Numbered from the stretch's first letter, positions 32,600 to 43,781 are shown. The stretch is 64,000 bases of DNA from Dipteris shenzhenensis (GCA_047967505.1 CM106538.1); one strand, 5' to 3'. The notes: generated from the letters alone by a model not told the origin. Numbers and translations: made by a program.

Positions 32600-33618
32600 G
32601 CAGGCACTTATTTTGTTTGACACAGGGTTTTCGAAAGGTAGTAAAACACTCATACATGTTTTCTTCTTCTTCTTTTTTTTGAAGAATAAAAAGCTCTCTG
32701 CACTATTCTCGTAAGTTCTTCATTGAATCCTCGCTGGCTTTTGGATGGGTATTCTTGTACCAAGTTCAAAGATGCCAGTCAAATCCCTTGCAATCACATG
32801 GAGCTTCGGCAGTATCCCAATCTATGGTAAGATCAAGTCTCTATTTGACGAACTGATGGAGGAACTTGTGCTTTGGATAAGGGCTCCCCCTTTTTTTAAT
32901 AAAAAGAGTGAAGTAATTGGCTTCTACAAGTGGCTCAGCGGATGAGTCACAAAGACTGTAACCCCGAATTTGCTTGTAAGCTTGATGCCTCACTTGCGCT
33001 CATTTTATCTATAAGATGGATTGGGATTGCGAGCTGTTGTCAATTTTGCCTCAGCTCAAATTTGTGCCACACATGCTCTGTTACAACAAATTATCCATGT
33101 GGGCGTGATGCGATTATGCAAGAACTTGTATACTCCTTCAGAAGTTGTGATGCCTTAGCACACGGGTGGGGTGTTGGTTACAAGATGGGAATTCCTTTCA
33201 GCCGGTCACACATCTAGGGTAATCGCAATCCCGTCACCATCACATCGTACGTGATAGATACCCTTTGCTTGGCAAATGGAATTGTAAGGGTGAAATCCTA
33301 TGCAATTCGACACAAGCCTACGTCAAACGATCACTGAAACTATCTACTTGTCGTGTGCCAGCAATTTGTCAAGCGTCAAGTGTTACAGGTTATCCAAATG
33401 TTCCCAATCTGCATATTCCTAAGCAGTGTCATTGTGTGTGGCTGGCTATTGCGATGCAAGCAGTCAATACTCCTTGGATAGGGCTTGCGCAATTTCATCT
33501 GGTTGGTGACCAACCTTGTCATGCTTATAGCAGAGTGCATAGAAATCAATGCATCATACAATTATCCGTACTTTGCATAGATTCTATGGGATCGTCACCG
33601 CCTAAGAAGGCAAATGAC
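32600..33618 (-). other. Interior of gypsy element 1 near its 5' LTR, non-coding
   Basis: No recognised protein domains on either strand. Its position between a gag-like fragment and the primer binding site suggests decayed 5' leader. Confidence 0.35.
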
Positions 33619-33634
33619 CCTGGCTCTAATACTA
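33619..33634 (-). other. Primer binding site of gypsy element 1
   Basis: The reverse complement TAGTATTAGAGCCAGG differs by two bases from TGGTATCAGAGCCAGG, the complement of the initiator tRNA-Met 3' end. It lies 7 bases inside the LTR, which begins with TGTCTTC on +. Confidence 0.6.
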
Positions 33635-33641
33635 ATACAAA

Positions 33642-34452
33642 TGTCTTCAAAGGTCTTCGATCATCAATTAGCCTCTCAATGCATCACCAAGATCGTCAAT
33701 TGTTTGCTAGTTGCCAATCTCTCTCTCTCTCTCTTCTCTTCATTCTCTCATTCCTTCACTCTCACACATTAGGGCCCAGAACCGATAGGTGGACCCCCCC
33801 CTCCTGTAGGTACTTGATTTCATACATGAAAGATTTACAGAGAATACAAGATCTGTAGCTCGAAGCTGATTTTACAAACGTGAGGAATTAGAAATACAAT
33901 GGGAGATCACCTCCCCTCTCTTGGCAAGTGCCACGTGTCATCTTCCTAGCTAACACTAATTACATGCCAAATAGATTGGCAGCTATGGAGGCTTCCAAGC
34001 CTTGGGTCACATGCTAAAGTACATTTCTCTTGGTAACCATCCTTAGCCCCATGAAAGTAGGGCACTTTAACCCCTCTTGGTACCTGCAACATTTAATGAA
34101 GCAGACCACCATGGTACCCATTAATCATTAGCTTTTTGCATGCAAAGTAAAACTCTAGACAAATCCTAGTCTCTGTGGGCGTCCCCACCAAGCAAACCAA
34201 TGCGCACACTAAACATGAATTCTCTGGTTGACCAAGGTTAACCCTATTTGACCATACATAAGAGGCTTTGACTAAAGTTAAGGCACCTTAATTATAACTG
34301 AACCTCTCCAACGGTCCAACGGAGATTGGAATGTCTTGGTTGACTAAAGTCAACCCTTTTGGCCTAAACCAAGCCTCCCTGACCGAAGTTAGGCCTTCTT
34401 GGCCGGAAGTCAAGTGTCTTTGACCGAGTCAATGCTTTGAACAATTAGAAGA
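33642..34452 (-). repeat. 5' LTR of gypsy element 1, outer end missing
   Basis: Aligns with 22789-23696. Collinearity ends at about 34452 (after AATTAGAAG), so roughly the last 80 bases are lost. It contains G-box GCCACGTGTCA at 33930-33940. Confidence 0.7.
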
Positions 34453-35755
34453 ATTTGGTAGAAGTCTGGTGGAATCAAAACACCTTCAGTCCGTGAGTGG
34501 TGGTGTTTTCTTGACAAAATTTTGTGGTGTAGTTTGGGTTTCTCAGTAGAGGGAGGAAATTCTATTTTTGAATACTAGAAACTGAAGCACTATGTGATTC
34601 AGTTTCTAGTATGTGGTTCTGTGGAGATAACCTTGGTAGCGTACTCAGTGTAGGAGTGAAAACAGATCTTTGTCCCTTTCCTGCTCCATGTTTCGTTTTT
34701 GAGTAAATTGTTTGAATGAAAGGTTTAACCAATAGGAAGGAGCATCAGTGACTGTTGGAAGGGAAAGGTGTGTACTTTCGCTCGGCAGGCTGTGGGCAGC
34801 AGTTCCTTGTGGTCACGGCAGCACATCTCCAAGCTGCATGATTCGCCTGCTCTTGTAAACAGAGCTCAGACCAGACTATTCACATAGTGTTGACTCGTTC
34901 TGGACTGCGTGGGACTGTGTGCATGGGGGCAGAGAGTTGGCCCAAAAAGCTGATTGGATAGAGGGCAATGCAGGACAGAGACCAGAGCTTACCTGGCAGT
35001 GCTGCAGACTGAACTGTCTGCATGGCTTGGTGCAGCAGCAGATTGGATCGCGGGTGGCAGAGCATATTTGATCGCGAGTCAGAGCAGCCTGAGCAGCTGC
35101 AGGAAGGGATAGCTGCTCAGAGCAGTTTTTGGGCTGCACACAGGTAACCAGCCTGCAAAATCAGAAAAGCCTGCGTGGGAATCTGTGGACCTGCAGGTTC
35201 ATTGATTGCTTTGGTCTTGTCTGATTTTCTGCAGGTCACATCTGTGCACAGTGCCTCCATACCCCTTGTGGTGGTAGGCTCCTTCCGTTTAGCAACAACA
35301 GGCTCCTTGGTTCCAAAAGCACTAGCTCTAGATCTCACTCTGTGTCTTCTTCAGGATACTTTATGAGCATAACTTAGGAGCTTTTCTATGACCATGGATC
35401 TATATCCATCCACATACACTAATGTTTGTGAAGAGAGTGGGAGAGAAGGAAGGAGTCTCACTTGCGGCTTTCTCACATACACAATGGGGGAATACACACG
35501 AAACTACCATACAGGGTTATTTGAAGGGAAAAGATCTTACATAGTTGTGAGATTTGTAAATAGTTTGGTTACGAAGGCGATGAGTTTGACCATTTTAATA
35601 AGTTAGCAAGCTTGCAAACGAACTCATTACATTCAGATCATCCTATCCAATAGTTTTGAGACTGGGGTGCTAAAGTACCAAGTATGGATCCACTTATGAT
35701 TCGTAATACGTCTATAAGAGAGCTACAACGGGAAACCATGAAGTCCAAAGGATCA
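34453..35755. other. Unrecognised sequence
   Basis: No coding region or known repeat recognised. Confidence 0.35.
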
Positions 35756-36130
35756 TGTCACGGGGACGTGAAGTTATGAACCGTGACTTACTTTGGCTTA
35801 GGGGGCTAGCCCAGGGGAAGAGACACTTCCCAGAAGTCCCTAGGTGCACACACTAGGCCTACTTGCTAGGGGCAAGGCAAGGTTTAGAGGGGTCTTAAAG
35901 TTAGGCCCAAGGAAACCAATGTTTCATTGGTTAGAAGGGGTTAGGATTTTAATGTGAGGGGCAAACCAATGTTCGATTGGTTTGCAAGGGTTAGAGCTTT
36001 AATGAGGGGGCCACGTGGCATTCCCTCATGCATACCTACCCTCTTCCTCTCCTTCCAAGGCCAACGTACGTTTTCTATGGGTGTGATTCATTTTTCACAC
36101 ATTTTTTTTGGAGATCGCCTTTTTTCCCAC
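35756..36130. promoter_or_regulatory. Promoter-like or LTR U3-like region with CCAAT hairpins and a G-box
   Basis: Starts with TGTCACGGGGACGTG, a common type of LTR beginning. It carries two hairpins made of inverted CCAAT boxes (35914-35932 and 35961-35985) and the G-box CCACGTGG at 36011-36018, followed by the GTACGG cluster. No matching second LTR found, so this remains tentative. Confidence 0.35.
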
Positions 36131-36160
36131 GTTATTTGCTGTTGCACGCATTTCGAGGCA

Positions 36161-36640
36161 GCTGTACGGACTGCATGTGCTTCATCAAAGGCCTCGTACG
36201 GACTGTACGGCCCATTGGTGCTGCTGTACGGGATCCAAGGTAGATTGTACTGCCTTTCAACGCATGCTGTACGGGATCTTTCAAGTTGCACAAATCCCAA
36301 GGCTGATTGTACGGAGTTTCCATCGCTGCTGTACATGCTGTACGGGCTGTTTCACGACTCCCAAGGCAGGTTGTACGGATGTTAATCTGCTGGCTGTACG
36401 GACAGATGCACGCTTTTCTAGGCTGATTGTACGGACTTTTCATGTGCTGTTGTACAGGAGCCAAGGCGGACTGTACGGGTGATTTTCCTGCTAGTACGAG
36501 TGATTTTGCTGGCTGTACGGGCGTTAATTTTGCTGGCTGTACGGACATCATTAATGCTGCTGCTGCTGCACGGATTCCAAAGGCTGCTGTACGGATGCTT
36601 ATCCACTGTTGTGCGGCCCCTTTCCCTTGCTGTACGGCCT
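36161..36640. promoter_or_regulatory. Dense CTGTACGG motif cluster
   Basis: About 17 GTACGG or one-mismatch copies in 480 bases, nearly all oriented CTGTACGG on +, followed by a CT run at 36680-36693. The arrangement is like the 5' UTR of LINE-A read on the - strand, but no LINE-A ORF1 lies to its left. Confidence 0.55.
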
Positions 36641-36659
36641 GCTTAGCTTCCCTTTCCTG

Positions 36660-37650
36660 CCCGTGATCCTCTTGCTCTTTCTCTCTCTCTCTCATTCCAG
36701 CTTGTAATCCCTCTCTTCCTTCCCCTCTCCTAGCTGCCTGTTACTCCTGCTAGCCTCAACACTGGATGTGTCGCTTCTGGAGGTGTTTCGGAGCTGGATT
36801 GAAGTCAGTTGAAGCTGGTTTGAGTTCTCTTGTCGCTATCCTTTTCATGTGATTGCATTTGGAGATTTTTGGGAAGTGTCTGGATGCCTTGTCAGTAACA
36901 ATTGGTTACAGTCTTTGTGAAATGCTTGGATACCTTTACAATTGGTCATGGACAAATTGTGAATGCCTTGGCACTTGGGTGCTAGTGTGTGCACTAGGAT
37001 GGAATGCAGGTTATAGCCAAGGTTGTGGCTTGGACAGTGGAATTGCCCGTGGGGCAGAGCACAAGGGAGAGCCCTTGTTGTATGTACCAATTTCATTCCT
37101 AAAGAAATAAATAAATACTGGAAGGGGTGCCAAGTGTTTGGGGCCAATGTGGTGTCTTGTACTTGGTTTCATTGAGCAGGGGCACTCTAGCCTCCATCCA
37201 GTTATTTCTGAAATTGTTTTCTAAGTGGTGTTGTTTAAGTTAAGTTGTTGGAAATGATGCAATGTGGCTGTGAATAATGAAAGTGCAATGCAAGTTATGG
37301 TCTACTGCTATTTAGGAACCTGAAGGCCGGTTACAGATCATCATTAGAAGATGCAATGTGGTTTGCAAAGATATGATTGCGGCCAACCCTTAATCTTCTA
37401 ATCCCGTGATAGAGACAAAGAATGGAGGTTTTAATCAAAATGAAAGTTTTACTCTATCTTTAAGAAATACATTTTGAACACTACGTTGATGGGACAGGTA
37501 GAGCAACAAGAAACTGCCTTTATAGCTGCATGAACATGTCACAGGAGGATAACACTACCATATTGCCACACTCGACCTTGACAAATGCCCTGTCAAGTCT
37601 CAATCGAGGACATGGGGAAGAGAAGAGTCGAATACTCCTCATGATCTCCT
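36660..37650. other. Unrecognised sequence
   Basis: No recognised gene or repeat. Confidence 0.35.
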
Positions 37651-38150
37651 GGAGCTGCTGCCCGCTGCCCCTGGCTGTCCTGCTGCCCCGCCAACTGCTC
37701 CCTCCTGCAGCCTCCTCTGCCTCCCCCCCACCCTCCTCCTCCACCTCCCCCCCGTCAGCTCCTCCCCCTGCCATCTCTTCCACCCCCTTCGCCCTCTCCT
37801 CGGCCCCCCTCCCGCCATCTCCTCCCCTCCGCCTTCCCCCTCCACCCCCCGCTTGCTCTTCCGCCCCCCGTCATTTCTTCCATCTCCCCGGTCTTTTCTT
37901 CGTCCTCCCGCCACCTTCTCCTCCTCCGCCTCCCGTTGTCCCCCCAGCTCCTCCTTCCGCTGCCCCCCCGGCCTCCTCCTCGCCTTCCTTGCCTCCCCCC
38001 GCCCTCTCTACCTCTCCCCCCTCGTTTCTTCGCCTCCTCTTCCGTGTCATCCCTTGCCGCCTTTCCCACCTCCTTCCCTGCCTTCTTCCTCCTTTCCTCA
38101 GCTTGCTCTCTTCCGCTCCCCTCCTCGCCTTGCAAAGACCCAGCTCTTTG
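37650..38150. repeat. C/T-rich low-complexity tract
   Basis: Five hundred bases of almost pure pyrimidine on +, like the LINE-B 5' leader at 43207-43720, without LINE-B coding sequence after it. Long ORFs on both strands here are compositional. Confidence 0.65.
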
Positions 38151-38399
38151 AAGGAGGCTATGCAACTTTCAGAACTTTATGAGCCCAAGTATAATTGAAG
38201 GGAGACGGGTATTGGCATTAGCATTGGCATTTTGGCAACCAGCCCCTAAGCAAAGTTAGCCCTCAATGGACCAGAAGCCAGTGGTAACATCATCAATTCC
38301 TTCTATTCCAAGATTCCCTATAGTGTATGGAAGTACTCTGAGACATTCTAAATCCTATAAGGTTGATGATGTTAGCTAAGGCTCTACCTAAGCCATCTA

Positions 38400-39314
38400 G
38401 CAAAGAAGATATGGGTACAAGAAAGAAAAGTTAGTTAAGCTTCTCTCTCAAGCTCTGATGGAGGAAAGGAACAAGAAGGACCTATGTTATCTTCGTGAGA
38501 GAAATGGTGTCTTGATCATAGGAGCATATGCAAAGCTAAAGCTGGAGCTAAAGTCAGCATGATTGTAGAAATCGATGAGCACTCAGCCTTTGATGAATTT
38601 ATGACAGAATTAGAATTTCACGAGTGTGTGAATAACAGTTAGATAAATGATGATGAGGTTTCTCAGGGTTCTAATGATGATGAGGTTTCTTAGGTTTCTA
38701 AAAAGGGTACATCTTATCCCTTCGAGCCAGGTGGCTTAACAAGAGAGCATTCAGTAAAAAGGGTCATTACCCAAGCCTAGTGTTAATGTGCTGGTCAGCA
38801 ATGGAATATTGAAGCTGCACATGACTTATCTCTGGATGACAGAATTTCAGGAGTGCATCCTTGTGTAGAGGAAGATAAGAGTTATGTTGATGCACAGGCT
38901 GAATTGTTCAGCATATCTGCAGATTCCATAATGGGCTGTAAAGGAGCTCAGACTCTTTGCCTTAAAGGATTCATTAAAAGTTGGCCTGTCCATATACTAG
39001 TTGACAATGGAAGCACTCATAATTTCATCAACTGTAAGTGCTGGATCTGGGTTCCAAACCTGTGAAAAAGGCTCCTTATAGGCTCTCAAGGGAGGAAGTG
39101 GCAAGACAAATTAAGGAGCTAATGGACATAAATTTTATTACCCACAACCAATCTCCTTTTGCTTCTCCTGTTCTGTTGGTAAAGAACAAGGATGGTGCCT
39201 ATAGAATGTGTATTGACTACAGGGGATTTGAATAAAGTCACTCTCAAGAACCACTACCATATCCCAGCATTTATGACCTATGGATGAGCTGAAAGGGTCT
39301 AAATTCTTCTCAAA
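38400..39314 (+). mobile_element. Gypsy element 2 fragment: knuckle, protease, RT start
   Basis: A broken frame near 38440-38620 reads KKDLCYLRE..EKWCLD, resembling the gag knuckle of plant gypsy elements (family type CxxCxEKWxxGHxC). At 38853-39040 a protease block has VHILVDNGSTHNFIN, with D-N-G in place of the usual DSG/DTG. Then the frame jumps to the RT start (KKAPYRLSREEVARQIKELM, QSPFASPVLLVKNKDGAYRM, CIDYRG) ending at about KGSKFFSKI. The protease-RT linker is deleted. The RT is cut at the TIR-like element that follows. Confidence 0.75.
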
Positions 39315-40383
39315 AATTGGGGGTTTCCATTTTCTGAGCAAAAACCCCCGAGCGATGAGCGGACAAAAGGTGGGAGGGGTCAAAATATATAGTCTCAAGT
39401 CATCTTTAGGGAGCACAAAATTCCAAATTCTTTCAACGAATATGTAAGTACATATGAAATATTGATCAATAGAGGTAGATATAAATATACCTTTATATGA
39501 TTTCCATATATAATGTCCAAATGGTGACTTATTTTATGACTTTCAAATTCCTTTTTTTTTCTTTCACCATTGGATAGATCATGAAAATTTGAGCAAATCT
39601 CCTCTTTACAGTTCCTCAGGCTGAGCTAAGAAAAAGATATAAGACCTTTGTAATAGACCCTCTGAGTTTATTTTGCCAGATGAAAATGGAAGAGCTTGAT
39701 CCAGCCCTATTCCGTTGGCGTAATACCCTTGGAGGGCCTATAAAGAAGGGGTCATAACTTTTGCCACTTAGCTCGGCTTGAGGAGCTGTTAAAAGGAAAA
39801 ATGTTCAAAATGTTGTGATCTATGCAATGGTGGGATTTAAAGTATAATTTTGAGAGGTATATAAGAGATAAATTGGGAATTTCAAGATGTATATTAGAGA
39901 TATTCCCTAATTCATTTTATAGTAGGAAGGAGTTCAGTAGGGACCACATTTCCTTAAAAGTAGTTAGGTTTGGAGAATTGGGAATATTTTGAAAATCCCT
40001 CCCTTTCCTTACCATATTTGATAATATTGTAGAGGTGAATTTATGATCAATTATAATGACTTCAGGTGTGAGGGTTTTCAATATCTTTTTCCTCCTCATC
40101 CAAGGAATATTGTATACATTGTTACATGAGAGCATCTCAATACTTCAAAGATGGGATAGATAAAGCTAATTGAAACTTTTCTAAATCCATTGAATTACCA
40201 TAATCCTCAAAATAGAGTATGCTAGGGAGGGATTTATAAGAATTTCTAAAGTGTTCACTATTTATTCATATATAAGTGATGTTTGAGAAATTAAGAAAGA
40301 ATTGTATATTCCTTTGAGAAATATACTAGCATGGTTGGTGTCCACTCGGACTTTTCTGCTCGTAGGTTTTTGCTCGGAAACCG
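39315..40383. mobile_element. TIR-like DNA element
   Basis: The left end GGTTTCC..GAGCAAAAACC..CGAGC (39316-39345) is matched in reverse complement by the right end (GCTCG..GGTTTTTGCTCGGAAACC, 40358-40383). The interior is AT-rich and non-coding, so it is non-autonomous. GAGC-type ends recall the element at 25803-29970. No clear target duplication was found. Confidence 0.5.
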
Positions 40384-42060
40384 TGCACATCCTAGTAGGC
40401 CTCTCCATTTCCATAGGAGGTAATTCCTCTTAAACTTGCTCTATAGGCCCCAAGTATATTTATTGAGCAGTGAAACATGGAAGACATTATGAATTCTGGA
40501 ATTAGGGGGAAGCTCCAACTAATAGGCCACTTCACCAACTTTCTTCAACACCTTTATGTGGTCCATAATACCTATGGGAAAGTTTAGCGCCAGTGTTCCC
40601 CTTCGAAGATGCGTACTGTGATTTGTGGAGCCTTAGAAATACATAATCAAAATGACGATCCTTTCGATGTTGATCAGCATATTCTTTCATCCGGGCTTGA
40701 GCTCTCATTATATTGTCCTTGTGGATGGAACATGGGCTTTGCAGCCATACATTGCCTGAAAGGGACTCATACCAATGGAAGTATGCTTTGTGTTGTAACC
40801 AAACTTAGCTAGATGTAGCCACTTGTCCCATGCAGATTGAGTATCAAAGCAATAGTGCTTAAGATACTCTTCCAACCATCTATTAACTCTCTCAGTCTGA
40901 CCATCTGTCTGAGGATGACCTGCCGTACTAAGAGTAAGGAGTGGGCCCATAGACCTTAAAAGCTCCTGCCAAAACTGTCATATAAATTAGGCATCATTGT
41001 CACTCGCGATTTCTTGGGGTAAGGCAAGCAGTTTAAATACATTTTCCATAAAATGTTGAGCAACCATTGAGGCTGAATATTGAGTCTTTGTGGGAATGAA
41101 ATGGGCAGCCTTAGTGAGCCTGTCAACCACCACATAAATGCTGTTCCAACCTCTAGGAGTCACAAGCAGACCTAGAATAAAATCCATAGAAATGTGTGTC
41201 CACTTCCCTTTGGGAAAGGAAATGGTTGGAGGAGACTAGCAGGACTAATGTTCAGCTCCTTGTTTTGCTGACACGGCTTACAGCTCTGCACATATGTATA
41301 GGCATCCCTCCAAGGTCCCTTCCAATAAAAACTCTACTTGACTTTTTATAAGTTTTGAACAGCCCTGTGTGGCCAGCCATAGGAGATGAATGCAACTCCT
41401 GCAGAACTAGCAGCTTATAAGTTGAATTCTCAATGAGAAATATTCTGCCATTGTACCACAATAATCCATTGTGCAAGTAAAATTTTGGATACTCATGACA
41501 GTTAGAGTTTTGCAAGGCCTGGAGTATAGTAGCAGCTTTGGAAACGTAGAGGTACTGTTCTTGAATCCCATGAACCCAATCCTTGTAAATATCTAAGATT
41601 GATGATACAGTATCCTAGAAAGTGGGTCTGCCACTATATTCTCTTTGCCCACTTTATATTCAATTTCAAAGTCATAATTTTGCACAATAGATAGCCATCT
41701 TCTCTGCTTAGGAGATAGATGGGTCTGAGATAGAAGTATCTGAGAGTCCTATGATCAGTTTTGAGCTTAAAATAGCTGCCCTAGATGTAATGACACCACT
41801 TCTTAATTGTGTGCAAGATAGCAAGCATCTCTTGGTCATAAATGTGATACTTTGACTCCTTATCATCCAACTTGTGGATTTCATAAGGTATAACTCCATG
41901 ATTCTGCCTAAGAACAGCGCTAATGCCACTTCAGCATCAGGTTCAATAGTAAACGGATGGGAAAAGTCTGGACATACAAGGATGGGACCTGATGTCAGTG
42001 CATCCTTAAGGTCCTGGATAGTTGCCTGTACAAGCCATGATCCATACAAATGAGAAACAG
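40384..42060 (-). mobile_element. Gypsy element 3 fragment: RNase H to integrase
   Basis: From 42060 downwards: QDLKDALTSGPILVCPDF and IEPDAEVALALFLG (RNase H), a zinc-binding block with SPMAGHTGLFKTYKK (41252-41515), integrase core MDFILGLLVTPRGWNSIYVV, DRLTKAAHFIPTKTQYSA and LALPQEIASDND, then STAGHPQTDGQTERVNRWLE and WDKWLHLAKFGYNTKHTSIG. The C-terminal LELPPNSRIHNVFHVSLL lies near 40440-40520. The catalytic D..D..E pattern is largely present, with stops. Orientation is opposite to gypsy 2, and RT is missing. Confidence 0.85.
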
Positions 42061-42534
42061 CCTCACCTATCAGTATCTTTCCCTATTCTTATACAAGTTC
42101 TTTTACATGTGCTGCTGCTTTTTAAAAGCAAAGCCTATACAGTGTAAGAACAACTCTGTTACCAACGCCTTAAAATTTGTCCATTTATTTGTCTATAAAC
42201 TGGCACATCAATAAATGATTTATAAACATCTCAACCCTGGAAAACTAATGGTGCTTGTCGATTGCATGCATGAGAAGGAATCGATGGATGTTTGTACACA
42301 TTGGGACAATAATCCAATACCTGATTGCAACTTCATGTGTGATCTGGTTTGGTTGACCCCAGGGACCACCATTGAGATATCTCTGCCAATCTTACTATGC
42401 AAAGTGATGGAAAGTTTTCATAAAGTGTCCCACATGATATGTGAGCTGACAAATGAAGAACAAATGAGTTTTATCTTATAGGGAAGACCATATGAATTTA
42501 TCTTTATACTACTAATCACGGTGCTTGTTCTCAG
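42061..42534 (+). other. Intron end with an unrecognised 88-codon ORF (42215-42481)
   Basis: The ORF encodes LVDCMHEKESMDVCTHWDNN and CDLVWLTPGTTIEISLPILL and looks coding in composition, but I do not recognise it. It does not fit the frame of the flanking host exons. It might be a remnant of another gene or element. Confidence 0.35.
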
Positions 42535-42632
42535 TGCTCCTCTTGCTTCTACACCAGTGTGGGAAAGAGAGTTCTCATCCTCAGAAGGGCTTGTCATGGA
42601 ATTCGCAAGAGAATGTAGAGTTGTAAGGAAAG
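42535..42632 (+). CDS. 2PGK-like gene, exon APLASTPVWEREF..RVVRK
   Basis: The acceptor is TTGTTCTCAG at 42534; the donor is GGTAACA at 42633. The 98 bases are one base completing the previous Asp codon, 32 codons, and the first G of a Gly codon. The motif EFARECRVVRKG is strongly conserved in the family and lies between the P-loop region and the substrate segment. Confidence 0.88.
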
Positions 42633-42708
42633 GTAACATGTTTTCTTGGTATTTAATCGCTTTGTGAGTCTAGTTTACACCGGCGTCTTTTAAGGGTTGG
42701 TTATGCAG

Positions 42709-42764
42709 GTCTGGATGGTGACTTGAGAAAGGCCATGAAGGACGGAAAACCCATTATAATTGAG
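42709..42764 (+). CDS. 2PGK-like gene, exon GLDGDLRKAMKDGKPIIIE, GC donor
   Basis: The acceptor is TTATGCAG at 42708. The 56 bases complete the Gly codon and add 18 codons ending IIIE. The intron to the next exon then starts GCAGGA, a GC rather than GT donor. This is the only splice that joins IIIE directly to GIHLDP at 55390 in frame, as in the family. Confidence 0.85.
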
Positions 42765-43162
42765 GCAGGATTCCACTCCCTACTATTTATTTCGTATATA
42801 GTGCACACGTCACATGCTACACCACATTACCAGATTTGATTGTGCATTTTCATGCAGTAATATTCAGCTAATATGCCCTTTTGCTGACCACTATTGTGTT
42901 TGTATGACTTTGTAGCACTTAACATTTACCATGGGTGATGATGCTCGTTCTAGTAGCTCCACCGTTTCAGCTTGTTGTATTAGGTTTCTCATAGTGTCAT
43001 AGACCCGTTGGCCTTCTGACAATTAGTTAATGGTTGTTCTGAATAAAGTGGAAAGAAACAATTTGAAATCAAATTGAGGTTGTCTAGAGGAAGACTCTTC
43101 CCACAGCACTACCTAGAATGATGTCTAATCATAGTAATAAAGACGTAGAGATTAAAACTATC
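42765..43162. other. Intron sequence before LINE-B
   Basis: No features recognised; it ends with the target duplication of LINE-B at 43147-43162. Confidence 0.5.
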
Positions 43163-43206
43163 GACGTTGGGTGGAATTCCTGTTGGGAGCTCAGAGCTGC
43201 TCAGTG

Positions 43207-43720
43207 AGCTCGCCCCCCCCCCCCCACCCGTGGCGGCCTGCTGCCCCGCTGCCCTCCGCTCCTCCTCGCCTCCCTTCCGCCTCACTCTTCCCTCAACCTC
43301 CGCTCCGCCCTGCCTCCCCTGCCTTCTCGCTCCCCCGCCCTCCTTGCTGCTCCTCCGCCCCCGCTCCTCCCCTCCCGTCTTCTCTACTCCGCCCGCTTCG
43401 CACCTCCCATTGCTCCCTGCCTCTCCCGCCCGAGCGCCTCCCCCTGCCATTCCGCCTCCCCCCTCCTTCCCTCTCCTCTGCCTCCCCCCTCCCTCTTCCA
43501 CCTCTTCCTCCCCCCCGCAGGCGCTCCCCCCCAACTCTCCTTCCACTCCACTCCATCCTCCTCTTCTCCTCTCCTTCCTCTCTCCTTCCCCTTCTCCCTT
43601 CTCCCTTCCCTCCCGCCTCCCCCGCCTCTCTCCTCCCCCTCTTCACCTCGCCTCCGCCTCCCCCTCGGACACTCTTCTTCCTCTTCCTTTTTCTCCTCTT
43701 CCTCCCTACAGTGGGAGCAT
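43207..43720 (+). repeat. C/T-rich leader of LINE-B copy 1
   Basis: Over 500 bases of nearly uninterrupted pyrimidine inside the element boundaries, so it is part of LINE-B itself. Long ORFs here are compositional artefacts. Confidence 0.8.
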
Positions 43721-43781
43721 TTGCGCTTGTTCAGGTGACAGAAATCTTGGCGGTGACCCTTGGTCTGGCCAAAGGGACTCT

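Larger units (their letters stand above)
22789..34452 (-). mobile_element. Gypsy element 1 (chromovirus-like) with nested insertions
   Basis: Minus-strand Ty3/gypsy retrotransposon. The 5' LTR is at 33642-34452 (its outer end lost), and the primer-binding-like site CCTGGCTCTAATACTA is at 33619-33634 (reverse complement TAGTATTAGAGCCAGG). Protease-RT occupies about 31010-29971, then comes a 4.17 kb insertion. RT-RNase H-integrase-chromodomain occupies 25802-23709, and the 3' LTR is at 22789-23696. Domain order is normal for gypsy. Multiple stops; inactive. A gag-like ORF between protease and 5' LTR lies on the opposite strand (31583-32595). Confidence 0.7.

Noticed and set aside
36161-36640. 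CRISPR-like or satellite array of CTGTACGG
   Set aside because: Only 6-8 bases are shared and spacing is irregular, so this is a motif cluster and not a repeat array.
37530-38198. 222-residue proline/serine-rich ORF
   Set aside because: It arises from a pyrimidine tract; all frames on both strands are open there for compositional reasons.
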